Notes: generated from the sequence alone by a model not told the origin. 64,000 bases of DNA from Augochlora pura (GCF_028453695.1 NC_135774.1:29450001-29514000), one strand, 5' to 3'; numbered from the stretch's first letter, positions 1 through 10,918 are shown. Numbers and translations are program-made.

Positions 1-387
1 GCGCGGGCCGATTGCACAGAGAGACCCGGCGAAAATAGAATATCCTGGGACGAGGCCGCCGCCGACGGTAGAACAGCTCCCCTCCTCCCCGTAATAGGCC
101 GGACGCGTGTACGTGTGCACGTACACCGTGTACGTCCAGCGTGGCACAGCTCTCGTATGTACAAGCTGGCGAAGTAGAATGATCCGGAATAGATCGGACA
201 ACGCGGCTAACGACGTTGAGAACCGGATTCTAAAAGCGAAGACCCGACGGTCCACCGGTAAGCCGCCAGGTAATTCGAGTAGTGTAACTCGATGTGCGGT
301 GAAACACAAGTAGAATGGCCATTTCCCTGGTCAGACTAGCAGATATTTCGATCAGGATTGAGATAAATGGGATTATTTAACTTCTGG

Positions 388-715
388 GGTGCTTTGGAAG
401 CCGTTTGACAGCATGTGTGCATCGGGGTAATTATTTAAATTAAGGAAAATAAAAGATTAGAAATTTGGATATTGTCAGAATATTATTTATAGTGTGATAG
501 AAGTATGGGAAGGCAGATCAAGTAGTTCAAGTCAACGATGGAGTGAACTGTGTTGAAAGAAGAGACAGTGCTAGTAGTTCAAGTCAAGGATGGTCCCTGG
601 TGCTTTGGAAGCTGTATGACAGCACGTATGCATCGCGGTAATTATTCAAATTAAGATATATAACAGAGTTGGAAATGTGGACTTCATCAGGCTCTTATTC
701 ATACCGTAATAAAAC
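388..715 (+). repeat. two-copy direct repeat, period 211 bp
   Basis: A block starting GGTGCTTTGGAAG at 388 is repeated at 599. Both continue with a matching stretch of about 56 bases (TTTGACAGCA against TATGACAGCA, then GGTAATTATT and AAATTAAG). Similarity fades after that. The intervening 100 bases also carry a smaller repeat, AGTTCAAGTCAA, at about 525 and 576. It looks like an old local duplication rather than a transposon, since no terminal inverted repeats are visible. Confidence 0.8.
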
Positions 716-946
716 GGCGTAAAAAAATCGTAGGACCTTATTCCTGTACTCGTTTAAAAGAGGAGATTCAAACCTCTAAACCAAATATTATAACAACTAA
801 ACTAAAAATTCATAGCACTTTTCACAGCCATTTTACTTTGTCTCTTCAACATCGGCTTTGGCTCCTTTAATCAAGGAAAGTGCTTCTACTATTCTGCCAA
901 TTTCTTTGGACAGGGTCGCCACAGCGAAGAAATAAAAGACGAGGGT

Positions 947-1040
947 GAAAGTAGACACTTTGCCCTTTGAAATGATCAGAAATAGACTCACCTTTTTTAA
1001 CGAAGCTACGACGAGTTTAATATTTCTCTATTTATCGAGC
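947..1040 (-). repeat. dispersed module, class 3 copy
   Basis: The block beginning GAAAGTAGACACTTTG matches the one at 2372 (GAAAGTAGACTCTTTGCG). Both go on to a T-run followed by AACGAAG. Read on the minus strand, the layout is TATAACTTCG, a TCGTAG-type core and then TCTACTTTC. This is the same layout as the class 1 and class 2 modules elsewhere in the window. Confidence 0.6.
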
Positions 1041-1291
1041 AGCTTTCTAACGGTGTGCGATCGTCGTCGACGACTTGAAAATAAGTTCGTGCTTTTAATA
1101 AACCGTCGATTGTTAGAAATAAAACACAGCTTAACCGGCTGAGCCGCGGAATTACCAACTTTCCAATCAATCAATTACGTTCCTTAAGGTCGGGGCCGCA
1201 GTCACCCGCTCGGATTATTGGGCTTTCAATTTTAGCCCACGGAAAAAGCTTGCTTTCGCCGGCGCCGGTGTATACACTGGTCCCGAGGGCG

Positions 1292-1297
<6 letters not shown>

Positions 1298-1322
<25 letters not shown>

Positions 1323-1325
1323 AGA
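1298..1325 (+). repeat. (GA)n microsatellite
   Basis: Fourteen uninterrupted GA units end directly at the TA target duplication of the foldback element at 1328, so the element appears to have inserted at the edge of a GA/TA simple repeat. Confidence 0.95.
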
Positions 1326-1327
1326 TA

Positions 1328-1576
1328 CAGGGTGTCCCATTTTTTAAGGTTCAAACTTTGTCAGTGTATTCTATGGCATAAAGTACGAAAAAAATGTTAT
1401 GTAAGCATCGGTCATATAGAGCTTTATTAACAAGTTATTAGTATTCCTTTTTTGAATTCTTGTTATAACTTCTTAACAAAACTCTATACGATATATGTAT
1501 ACATAATATTTTTTCTTTCTTTCTGCCACAGAATATACACTGACAAAATTTGAACCTTAAAAACTGGGACACCCTG
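1328..1576. mobile_element. 249-bp foldback MITE with TA target duplication
   Basis: The element starts CAGGGTGTCCCA at 1328 and ends with the reverse complement (TGGGACACCCTG) at 1576. TA dinucleotides flank it at 1326-1327 and 1577-1578. The inverted repeat is not confined to the ends: the left arm continues through AAGGTTCAAACTTTGTCAG and TTATGTAAGCAT almost to the centre, and the right arm mirrors this with scattered mismatches. The whole element could therefore fold into one hairpin of about 120 bp. It has no coding capacity. TA duplication and CAG/CTG ends fit a Tc1/mariner-type non-autonomous element; the exact family is not established. Confidence 0.88.
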
Positions 1577-1631
1577 TATATATTTAAAGAAAAAGAGAGA
1601 AATAGTGAGATAAATAATGAGGTATATATAT

Positions 1632-1686
1632 AGCGAGAGAGAGACAAAGACAGATATATATATATATAGAGAGAGAGGGAGAGGGT
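1632..1686 (+). repeat. mixed (TA)n and (GA)n microsatellite
   Basis: Runs of TATATA alternate with GAGAGA, including TATATATATATATAGAGAGAG near 1660-1676. It is simple sequence just right of the foldback element. Confidence 0.9.
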
Positions 1687-2370
1687 GAGCGGAAGGTAAA
1701 AAATAAAGCAGAGACCATCGATCAATGGGAGCGACGCGGCAACGGCGGAACGTTGGACCCGCTTCCTTTCCCGATAATTAAGTCGGCGTTACCTGTAATT
1801 ATGCGGGGCAACGAATACCGGCGCCGGATTACATCGGCCCGCGAGAATTACTTTGCATTACACGTGAACGGAACCTGCCGCCAGATATATACCCGGCGCG
1901 CATAAGTCACCATTAATTACAGTGCTATTGGCGTGATTTATCGCGGGGGGGGGCTCGGTTAGTCGGAATTACGATTACGCGTGTTTGCACGGCCCCGGTG
2001 TCCCGAAATGGGTTAATGTCCGGCTTATGGCGGCCGCGTTACCGAAATCATCCTACTTTCCCTCGGCAATGCCACTTCGACTGCCGGAGACAATCTCGCT
2101 TGCTGCTTGCATCCAGTGCCAAGCTCCAAGGTTCCAAGTGGAAGAAAACTGCTGGAAACAATCGTACGACGATGATTCCAACGTGATTCGATAGAGCAGA
2201 GTATGGTCTTTAAGTCTGTTATGGTTTTAGTGGAAAAGGATGTTTTTTAAATTTTGTAGATTTTTTTTAATTTATATGAGTTGGTGAAAGTTTCTGCGCG
2301 GAGGTCGTTTTAGATATTTTAAATTATTTTTAATCCAAGAAGCGTGACGATATTTAAGCGGTTTATAGGT
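1687..2370. other. GC-rich island with ATTA-type words, no gene seen
   Basis: From about 1730 to 2010 the sequence is GC-rich with regularly spaced ATTA/TAATTA words (GATAATTAAG, GTAATTATGC, CATTAATTAC), a TTTGCAT near 1852 and a G-run at 1945. This mixed composition is typical of possible regulatory DNA, but only cross-species conservation could show that. Two overlapping frames of 62-69 codons at 1985-2194 are open in the same place and resemble nothing I know. The island passes into AT-rich sequence after 2200. Confidence 0.4.
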
Positions 2371-2460
2371 GTGAAAGTAGACTCTTTGCGCTTTCAAATG
2401 AGCGTAGTTTCACTGTTCTACGATTTTTTTAAACGAAGTTATAGTAAATCGAATATCTAC
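2370..2460 (-). repeat. dispersed module, class 3 copy
   Basis: Starts GTGAAAGTAGACTCTTTGCG and runs through CTACGATTTTTTTAAACG to GAAGTTATAGT. It pairs with the copy at 947-1040. On the minus strand it shows the TATAACTTCG, TCGTAG and TCTACTTT order seen in the other classes. Confidence 0.6.
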
Positions 2461-3095
2461 CTCGAAGCGTTACTGTAGCTATACGAGATTCGTACCCACT
2501 TTCAGAATTTATTTCAATTGAAACAATTGCAAAAATATCGTTCTATTAATTTAAACAATTTCATTTAAAAAGAAGAAGTATTGAAGAAAATATTCTGTGC
2601 GTTTAACTGCATATACTGTACAGCAATAAATCGATGTATGATATTCCATTACCCGATATCATATTCAATGCTCCATTACATTTAAACAACAGCCATTAAA
2701 TATGATGCATTAAATATCATTCTTCGACTCATTGCTATAAATGATTCGTAACTGAATGCGCTATCATTTCATCGCGCTATATTGCCATAAAAATCCTTCA
2801 TTTTAAATAAAATTGCCTGGTCTGATCAATTTCGATTTTTTCCCTTTCGCGCACATTTACAGCGATTTTCTGCTAATTTGATTATTTTCTTTCTGCTAAT
2901 AATTCGTAAACAATGCTTCACGAATAAAAATCATTTAGGTAGCGGCTGTTTGACAGAACCCGTTAGAAATTCCCGTTTACAGGAGCGTCGGGTGGCTCGG
3001 TTTTTTGCTCGACGGAGAACGCCCACGCGTCCCTTGTTTTCCAGAGCCGGGAAACACGGAGAAGGGTTCCGCGCAGGCAGAGCGCGTACGGGCGA
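2461..3095. other. AT-rich stretch, then GC-rich, no gene seen
   Basis: AT-rich sequence to about 2940 shows repeated short words (ATTAAATATGATGCATTAAATATCAT region at about 2690-2720) but no clear tandem unit. From 2940 it becomes GC-rich up to the GA tract at 3096. Open frames on both strands here overlap each other and are not called. Confidence 0.4.
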
Positions 3096-3116
3096 AGAGA
3101 GAGAGAGAGAGAGAGG
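3096..3116 (+). repeat. (GA)n microsatellite
   Basis: About ten GA units in a GC-rich island. Confidence 0.9.
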
Positions 3117-3699
3117 TTCGTACACAAGCGTGCCCGTAAAAACTCATTTATCCGCTTAGAGTGATACGCTTGCCGGGGCTTAAACGGCGAATGCACGCGC
3201 TCGGTAATTATTAGACTGCAGATCATTATGGAAATTACGTCTTTCGCGGGCTACTTCGCGAAGCTCCTTTTACCTGGCAGTAGAACACTGTCTCCGGTTC
3301 CTCTCTGTTCGCCCGGAATAAATGCTCATTGTTTGAGCACGCCTGCGCTCTCTGTGCTACAAACAATTTACGCGTACCTCGCTACCGAATGACGTCGGCT
3401 AATGATCGCCGTTCCCGTTGCCGATTTACAGAAATTCGCGGGCAAATAACGCGGTCGCTTGTCGCTCGAATGGATACGCGTACTTTGATATCTTATAATT
3501 CATTTTATTTTTAGCTTATTGAGAAACGTGTTATGTAGTATTGTGTATAATTTAGTATGTACGAAATATGATATAAAGTATCGTTATGTTATATTGTGTG
3601 TGATATTGTGTAGTTATACTTTATGATATATTTTTTGGATTTAATATATTCTGTGTATGATATATATTATATTCAATATATCATGTGTAATATATAATT
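3117..3699. other. GC-rich to AT-rich transition before the gap
   Basis: CpG-rich sequence continues to about 3480. The last 200 bases become strongly AT-rich with many TATATA and ATGATATA words. No gene or RNA is seen. The AT-rich end abuts the run of Ns. Confidence 0.5.
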
Positions 3700-3799
3700 N
3701 NNNNNNNNNNNNNNNNNNNNNNNNNNNNNNNNNNNNNNNNNNNNNNNNNNNNNNNNNNNNNNNNNNNNNNNNNNNNNNNNNNNNNNNNNNNNNNNNNNN
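3700..3799. other. assembly gap of exactly 100 N
   Basis: One hundred unresolved bases. A round 100-N run is the usual scaffolding placeholder for a gap of unknown size. The left flank is AT-rich low-complexity sequence and the right flank begins at once in GC-rich sequence, so real sequence is probably missing. Two translated frames that cross the gap are meaningless. Confidence 0.97.
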
Positions 3800-5450
3800 G
3801 CCGGCAACGGTTCCGCCGCGTTTTATCCCGTTTGCAGCGTCCACGGTGCCCCGGAGCTTCATCCCTTTGCGCGGCGGATTAATTTCGCGCGGGCGCCTGT
3901 CACGTCCTCCGAAAACTACGTCGTTCTTTTTTTTTTTTTTTGTTCGCCGTGCGTCGACGAAACCCTTTGCACGGGTAGCAGTCGTCGACGAGCGTCGAGG
4001 AGAAACTTCGGGACCCACGACGGCGTCCCCCCTCTGTGCTCGCATCGGCTCGTGAGTTGGTTCCCAAAAATTGCCGCGCCGTGGATTCGGCCCGCGGGCT
4101 AACCTTTTATCGCCGCGATCTTTCATAAAATTCGGATAAACATCGCGGGGCCGCTGAACAACGCTCGTAAATAAAACCGTACGCCGCCGGTAAATCCACC
4201 GAAGAGGTCTCCTCGACCACCGCTGGCAGGACGTTTCTTCGTTGTCCACGGTGTCAGTGGGAACGCGGTAATGTCCCGTCACGTGAACTCGCGCGCGAGA
4301 GATCGTGTCACGTTCTATGAGTGCATGCTAGGTTTAATGGCATTGTGCTGCGAGCTGGAGTTAGTTAACTATATATATACGTATTTTTGTTAAAATTAGG
4401 TTTCGTTATGTTCTTGTTATTATTTTTATGATTTATGGATGTTTGTTGTTATTCAGTGTTATTTATTATTATCGTTAGTTATTGTTTATTAATTTATTTT
4501 TTGATAATGAATTTGCAACCCCTTTTACGGAGCTTCTTTGAAGGCTTCAAAAGATACTGAACGAATGAAGGGCAATATTATATTCACTTAATATATTATA
4601 TTACATCATATTATATTATACCATATTTTGTAGATTGAATTCGTTGACCTTTTCAAATCATGTTCCATCAGCGAAATACGATTTGGAAAGATAAACGAAT
4701 TTAATCTATATAAAAATCTACTATACCAATTAATAAGAATAATATCCACCCCAATCACTAAATAACAATCATTATACGAATTATCTATTATCCAAACATT
4801 TGCGAGCAATCTTCCATTCTGATAGAAAGTGCTTAAAACCTCGCGCTCTTCGAACATGACACAGTGTCGCACAATTCCGTGTGACGTTAGCATGTTTCCA
4901 CGTTTTCTCGAAAGGACGACCCTTTCATGAAAACGGGCCCTTCCGTCATCGCGTTTCCGCTCCCTAGCCAGGATAAATTTCATTCGAAACGCGGGTGCGG
5001 AAGAGACGAAACTAGACACAACCGGGCGAACCGTCGAGATCAAAGGCCGGCCCCGGATACGTTCGGTATTCTCTTTGCCAGCCGGCATAAATGACGCTTA
5101 TCTCTCCCGGCCTTTTTTTCCGCGGGTATTTGCTTTTTACGCGGCCCGGCCCGACCCGACCCCCCTTTCCGTCCCCGTTCTCTAATTTCCCATTCTCATA
5201 CGGCGTCGCTCTTTTACCGCGGAGTGGACAACCAACCACGTTGCTCACCGCGATACCGTTTACTTCCTGCGTTATTTGCCGGACATATCCTTGACCCAAC
5301 CTCCGCCGGCCGCGAGACACGTTTTTACGGAGACGCGACTGCGGCGGACTGCAAATGGGACGCCGAGGAGGATGCGGATACCGCGTCGCGACCGCGTTTA
5401 TTCCGCTTCGAGGTGGACAGATCTGAAGAATTCTGCGATATATGTAGTTA
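3800..5450. other. two GC-rich islands around an AT-rich spacer, no gene seen
   Basis: 3800-4330 and 4850-5440 are CpG-rich; 4340-4800 is AT-rich. A T15-like pyrimidine run lies at about 3927-3941. Frames of 160 and 102 codons lie on the minus strand (4606-5320), but they run from GC-rich into AT-rich sequence without a recognisable motif, and other frames are open opposite them. I see no splice, promoter or RNA signal I would defend. Confidence 0.4.
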
Positions 5451-6293
5451 TTAAGTTAACTTTTAGAAATTGGTGATTATTCGATTTTTAGTGATTTATT
5501 AAGCTATATGGATCTTAGGGGTGGAGAACTAGAATAAATAATTCAATAAATATCTTAGTTTAGTTGAGCTTGATATTTAATGTCAGAATTTTATTATTAA
5601 TTTCTGATGACTATAAGACAATGATAAATAAATAGAAATAAATATCTTAACTACTGCGAACATTTATTTTATTTTAGAAATCGATTTCGGCCACATGCAA
5701 AATTCTTCCCATATTTATATAAATATTAAAGTATAAAATGATTATATCTCCTTCGTTTTATTCCAATTTCCTCGCGATTAATTACACAAAATATCTTAAT
5801 AATTCAAAGAGCCTATATTAGCGGCGACAGTTTTAAAACCGCAGGGGTTAATTTGGCGGCGCGCGCGGCGCCGCGGCGGTCAGCCCCCGGTCCAATTAAC
5901 GGCGGCTGCTCTGATTTGACAGACATTGCCTAACAAATCCAGCGGATCGAATGGCTCCACTTAATAACCAACGGTCCAGTGGTCCGTAGATCCCATTTAG
6001 AAGATCCAGCGTGGATTTATCGATCAAGTTTACCGAACGTAAACGTCTTCCGAAACGTTCCTACATTCCGACTGCAACCGAATCTAAACTCTATCCTCCA
6101 GGTGCAACGAACTGCATGCTCTATTCTCGAACGATATGCGATTGAATTTCGATCGGTCTGAAACGCAGCCAAGGCGAAGCTTCACCTGTGACGAATATAC
6201 GCCGTTTCGCAAACAATCAACGATAATTAAACAGTCAAAGTGACAAAGAATTTAAGCAAGATTTACTAAATATAACTCGATAATAACTCGAAC
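5451..6293. other. AT-rich stretch with a small GC island, no gene seen
   Basis: 5451-5825 is AT-rich without an obvious repeat unit. 5830-5950 is a short very GC-rich patch (GGCGGCGCGCGCGGCGCCGC) followed by CCAATTAACGG and TGATTTGACAG words. A sentence-like block, AGATCCAGCGTGGATTTATC at about 6002, recurs loosely at 6869 (AGATCCAGGATGGATTTGTC), which suggests an old duplication. Confidence 0.4.
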
Positions 6294-6536
6294 TTAACCC
6301 TTTGCCCTCGAAGCCATTTTAAGTGTTAATCTGAAATAATTTTCCTTACTCCCACTGTTTCCCTTTTATATAACAAAGTGTACTTTTACGCATACGAGAT
6401 TAATTCTTATGCCTCATAGCAACAATTTCACTATTCAATAACTTTTCAAACTTAAACTTTATTAACACAAAATTTATCTCAGAACGAGATAGAACAATTC
6501 GAACGGCGTCTCGGAGTCACCGACTCGAAGGGTTAA
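6294..6536. mobile_element. piggyBac-like TTAA MITE, copy A
   Basis: TTAA at 6294-6297 is followed by CCCTTTGCCCTCGAAGCC. The other end reads GACTCGAAGGG before TTAA at 6533-6536. The body is 235 bp, AT-rich and non-coding. TTAA duplications with CCC...GGG ends are the hallmark of the piggyBac superfamily; that this is a non-autonomous member is inferred. It shares its left end, and weakly its interior (TACGAGATTAATTCTTATGC region), with copy B at 21373. Confidence 0.75.
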
Positions 6537-7825
6537 CAGAGATCGGACCGAACCTCGAGCCAGAAGTTGTCCGAATCGTAACCCAGTTGCTAAGATGAAG
6601 TCCTAACACCGTCGAATAACGGATTGACTACGCCGATTGTCCCCGTTCGTATTCATCCCGCGACCATATACTGATTTCGTATTCGGAGCGAGAGATCTCG
6701 CGAGCCTTTCTTTCCGCCGGTGTCTGTCGTTCCTTCCTCCCCCCTCCTTCCCCTCTTCTTTCATCCTGAATCCGGAACGAAACACGGCTCAGCTGGAAAT
6801 TTTACGATCGTTTTACTACCGTCCCGCCGTTTCACTTTGCCGCTACGAGGAGCGGTGTTCCAGCTGAAAGATCCAGGATGGATTTGTCGCGATCGATCCT
6901 AGGGTCCGGTGAATTTCTCTTCGGATTGCGCGCTCGTTTCGGCGGGAATTTTTCGTCATTTCTGAATTAATTATTAAATTCTAGGGAGTTTCGTGGACGC
7001 TTGATGTTTAATAGCTGCGTTTGGTAGCTGTGTTGTTAGTGTTTGTGTAATACCTATATATTTAGTAGGTATATTTAATAGGTGTATTTAATATGTGTAT
7101 ATTTAATAGGTATATTATTTACTATAAATTTAGTAGACATAACAATACCTTTGTTGTTAATAGCTATATAATGCCTATATATTTAATAGGTATACATTTA
7201 ATAATTATAACAATGAGGTAGACTCGTGGCTGAGATTTTTGCACAAAGATTTCAATAATCGGCTGAATATAAATAAGTTTTTACTAACTTGAAGAGAAAT
7301 TTATCTCACCTTTAATCAGGTCTTAACGACTTCTTAACGACGTTTTAACGATAAATAAATTTAACTTGATATCTCTCAACTAAATCAGATAACTAACTGC
7401 AACCCTGATATCCTAATTAAAAAATCGAATTAACTTACAAAGTGATTTACAAATGGAACTACGAATTAAAAAATCTAGAGTAGTATTACCAATTCTATTT
7501 CGCCTTTAATAGAAATGCATTGTCGATGCTTTAAACAATAAATGACAAAAGGCGAAAATGATGTACATATAACAATGCCTAACAATTGCAGATTTCAACA
7601 TAAATACCGACTCGAGTGTATATTATAGCTCTACTAATGCAATGAAATTTGTAAATCGAATATCTCCAAACACCATAAAAAAACACCATATTCCCCATAA
7701 CGCGTCAATTGGTCGTTCGACTTTGGGACTTTTTGCTCCCGGAGCAGTTTATTGGAAATTTCAACGAGTCGGTCGACGACTCGAATGGGTTAATAGAGGT
7801 CTCGAATGTCTAAACTAAATAGAAC
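6537..7825. other. GC-rich then AT-rich stretch, no gene seen
   Basis: 6540-6990 is GC-rich with a pyrimidine-rich patch at 6710-6770. 7040-7200 is a loose tandem of TATATTTAATAGGTA-type words. 7210-7690 is AT-rich unique sequence. A possible solo TTAA-element end (ACTCGAATGGG before TTAA at 7790-7793) lies at the right side. No gene is supported. Confidence 0.45.
7041..7200 (+). repeat. loose tandem repeat of TATATTTAATAGGTA words
   Basis: The word TTTAGTAGGTATA or TTTAATAGGTATA recurs six or more times at irregular spacing of about 12-25 bases. It is a degenerate AT-rich minisatellite. Confidence 0.7.
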
Positions 7826-7865
7826 GAAGAGAGAGAGAGAAAGAGAGAAAGAGAGAGAGAAGGAG
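7826..7865 (+). repeat. (GA)n microsatellite, interrupted
   Basis: GA units interrupted by AAAG, at the border of a GC-rich island. Confidence 0.9.
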
Positions 7866-8118
7866 TGGATGATAATGCGAGGAACAGCTGCGAGCCGTCA
7901 CCGGCCTGACGTTTATTAGCGCGTGTGCTCCAGTCGGATGCAGGTGAACACGTTTCACGGGAATTTGCTAGCGTTATCGCGCTTCCGTAAATATATTTTA
8001 ACGAAGACACTTCCGGTAACGAGCCGCCTAATTAAGCGTCCGGCCGACCGATTAATTGGGAAAGACACGTCTCGCTCGCGGTCCACTTTAATCCCTTCCC
8101 TCTCGCTCCCTGTCACCC
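7866..8118. other. GC-rich island, possible regulatory DNA
   Basis: CpG-rich unique sequence with CTAATTAAGCG and CGATTAATTGGG words between two GA/CT arrays. No open frame looks coding. It is a candidate conserved non-coding element by appearance only. Confidence 0.3.
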
Positions 8119-8135
8119 CTCTCTCTCTCCATATT

Positions 8136-8169
<34 letters not shown>

Positions 8170-8174
8170 GCTCT
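8119..8174 (+). repeat. (CT)n microsatellite
   Basis: CT units interrupted by one ATATTT. The frames that run through it on both strands are made of Ser-Leu or Arg-Glu repeats and are not genes. Confidence 0.95.
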
Positions 8175-8337
8175 GCTGCTCCATGGCCGGTCAAAAACGA
8201 GAATTAATTGGACGCGGGACAAAGACGCGCCAGCCGTTGATTAACCGTGTTGCAGTTGCACCTGCACAGCGTATTCCGGATTAACCCACTGCGCTACCAT
8301 TTCCTTTCCGGACAGCTTCATTAACATTACTTCGCTC

Positions 8338-8478
8338 TTAACTCTTCGCACTCGATGCCACTTTTAAGCTTAGATCCAAAATTCCTATCTCGACCAGCTG
8401 TATAATATGTTTCAATTTCAGAAATAAAAATAAATATATAAATATAGCTTTGAAGATTGAAATTAGACAAAGGGTTAA
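8338..8478. mobile_element. piggyBac-like TTAA MITE, copy C
   Basis: TTAA at 8338-8341 precedes CTCTTCGCACTCGATGCC. The right end is ACAAAGGG before TTAA at 8475-8478. The interior (ATCCAAAATTCCTATCTCGA, then CCAGCTGTA) closely matches copy B (ATCCAAAATTGCTATTTTGA, CCAGCTGTA), which makes the family link firm although the left CCC is mutated. A similar left-end word, TTAACCCACTGCGCTACC, lies just upstream at 8281 and may be a remnant of a second insertion. Confidence 0.75.
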
Positions 8479-9981
8479 GTGCCGAGAAATGTTCGTATGC
8501 GTCGCCGGTGTCGGAACGAGCGACAGCAAGTCGCGGTGCTGCACGAGCAGGATCGAAGGTCTCAGCCAAGAAGACCAAGGCCGCGAATATTTCAGAACGA
8601 GGAGGGTGACTTTCTTCTATGCAAATGTCTCGGAAGAAGGCCAGGTTGCAGATACCGGAGGAGGAGCACGTCGAAGAAAGAAAGTGGGAGAGCAAGCGAA
8701 AAAGAAATAGAGAGAGAGTGAGGGAGGGAGAGGGAGTCGGTGCTCTGGTTTGTAGCTCGGTTACGCCGGTAAAAAACCTCGACCGCCAACCTCGACGGCC
8801 ATTAATCTTAGTCCGGCGCATAGATCGATCAGACTCGGTACACGAATACGTAATGTCAAGCTGCCGAACGGCCCTAACATGATCCCTGCGAGCACTTGGG
8901 GCGACCCTTCTACCCTATAAGCTGCCGGCTCCGCCATAACTTGCTCCACCATAGGGGAACAAACTACGCGAGGACTGTGTTAATCTTTTTGCGCTCCTAG
9001 CCGATTTAATACACAATTTAAAACTATTTAGCTGACCTAAGATTTTTTTAGGGTATATATTTTAGTATATTTTATACGTATAAAGTTGGATTTTACAATT
9101 GTTGTAACAGTTATGCTGTCAATAATTTTTTAAATGGGAACAAAGATCGAGAGAATTATTTTGACTCCACCAATTATTTTGATTTCCACCAAAAATAATT
9201 AAAAGCTAGTAACTCCCAACTGTTGGTAATTAAATAATTTTCGCACTTATTAAACAAAGAAATTCATATATTTAATTCAACTTACACAAGCGATTTTTCT
9301 CTTACTTTTCAAAGGTATACATTTACTAATTCACATTCTCCGCGTTTAATAACTTACGGTACAAGTTCCATGGTACATTGCTATGCATGCGTCACCAGGC
9401 CACGCCTTCGCGTAGCTGTTTTCCCTGCGAACCCCGTTTGTTCCCCGGGTCGCGCGCGGAGCGGCGGCCGCGTATTTTTCGAGGTGGCGTCGCGGACACG
9501 CGGGCAAACGGAGCGCGAGGAAGCCCCGCTTAATGCTCTTACGATGTAACCGCGCCGTAATCTCCGACAGGAAGACCTATCCCGGCTATCTGTCTCTATC
9601 TTGGAAGTTGCCAGCCTCTCCCCCCTCGCCGAAGAAACCGCGCGCGGCGCGCGAAACGGCCAAACTTTCGTAGCCCCGTGGAAAACACACCGACGTCGAC
9701 GCGGGGTCCCACCTTATTTCCTCGCCAATTGAATTTTATTACGGCCCCTACGCGCGACTACACGGCGTTGCTGTATATTTTTCCAGCAACGTACCGGAAT
9801 ATAGTAGAGCTGACGAATATATTTCGGCTCAGTCGGCGGCGAGGGACGAATTTAAGGCGAAATAACTAATTGATGGATTTATTTGGAATGGACGATGTTT
9901 AGGGATTTATTTGGAACGAATAATATTAACACTTTAGAACAAACCACTGAATTAATTCGCAGTAAACTAGTGCGTGAATTT
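8479..9981. other. mixed stretch with GC-rich island at 9400-9860, no gene seen
   Basis: 8480-8960 is GC-rich with purine-rich segments. 8985-9360 is AT-rich, with a possible degraded TTAA-element end at 8981 (TTAATCTTTTTGCGCTCC). 9400-9860 is a CpG-rich island (CGCGCGCGGCGCGCG type) with CAATTGAATTTTATTACGG. Short overlapping frames of 60-164 codons on both strands lack any recognisable motif. Confidence 0.4.
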
Positions 9982-10155
9982 ACAGCAAACAAACAAGTGA
10001 ATAAATAAGTCCTGCGAACAAAGGAGTGAATAAATAAGTGCACCAAACAAATGAGTGATTATTTAAGTGCTGCAAACAAAGGAATGAATAAATAAGTATA
10101 GCAAACAAAGGAGTAATTAAATAAGTCCTGCAAACAAAGGAGTGAATAAATAAGT
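9982..10155 (+). repeat. 29-bp minisatellite, six units
   Basis: Six consecutive units of exactly 29 bases start at 9982, 10011, 10040, 10069, 10098 and 10127. The unit centres on GCAAACAAAGGAGTGAATAA and ends in AATAAGT. Degenerate partial units continue to about 10290 (AACAAACCAATGAACG words). The period is not a multiple of three, so the 60-codon minus-strand frame over it is a by-product. Confidence 0.95.
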
Positions 10156-10521
10156 CCTGCAAACAAAATAAATAAAAACACTAAACAATCAAGTGAATGA
10201 ACCCACATCGAACAAACCAATTTACATCAAGCAAAATCGACTGAATAAATGACCAGTGAACCAACGAATCTACTTCGAACAAACCAATGAACGGATTCGC
10301 GGGAAGCGACGAGCGAATGTATCCGAAGGGCGCGACAGAAATTGCAGCAAGCTAAACGATGTTCTCCTCGCGGTTGGTTTCAGTCTTGCCGCTGTCTTGC
10401 TCGCATACTTTCCAGACACGGCTGGTTCGAAGCCGAACAAATACGCGGGGAAATATGTTCCGCGATATATTGGCCTCGGTAGAAAGCGGCAGCCACCGTG
10501 TATCGATCTGACTAGGGTGCT

Positions 10522-10600
10522 GGAGAGAGCGAGAAAACGAGAGAAAGAGAGCGAGCAAGAGAGAGAGAGAGAGAGAGCGAGGGAGAGAGAGAGAGAGAGG
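10522..10600 (+). repeat. (GA)n microsatellite, interrupted
   Basis: GA tract with GCGA and AAAC interruptions, about 80 bp. Confidence 0.95.
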
Positions 10601-10868
10601 TGCTCGTTTCGCGAGCAATTTGTATCTTTGAATTATTTGGAGGTCGTGTCTGTGGCAGCCGAAGTATTCGGGGGCTGGGCAAGCCCTGTGCCCGACACGC
10701 CGCCACCCCCTCCCTGCCTCACCCCCTCTCCACCGCCGATCCTTAAACGCGCCTCCGTGCTTCCCGCCTCTAATACCCTCTATTTAGGGTCGTTTATTGG
10801 CAACCTACGGGCCGGAATTTTCTCTCTCGCGTGCAGCACTCCACTACCTTTTCCCTACAGCACGGCGA

Positions 10869-10918
10869 TCTCTCTCTCTCCCTCTCTCTTTCTCTCTTTC
10901 TCTCTTTCTCTCTTTCTC
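10869..10918 (+). repeat. (CT)n/(CTTT)n microsatellite
   Basis: CTCTCTTT units in tandem, the opposite strand sense to the array at 10522. Confidence 0.95.

Larger units (their letters stand above)
1..1297. other. gene-free stretch with a direct duplication and a dispersed module
   Basis: No coding exon is supported; the only open frames are under 70 codons. The first 300 bases are GC-rich with frequent CpG, then the sequence becomes AT-rich. It contains a two-copy direct repeat (388-715) and one copy of the window's dispersed module (947-1040), both listed separately. The part from about 1140 to 1290 returns to a GC-rich island. Confidence 0.6.

Noticed and set aside
3641..4282. 213-codon minus frame across the N gap
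   Set aside because: Thirty-four residues are unknown and the frame joins AT-rich and GC-rich sequence across an unsized gap.
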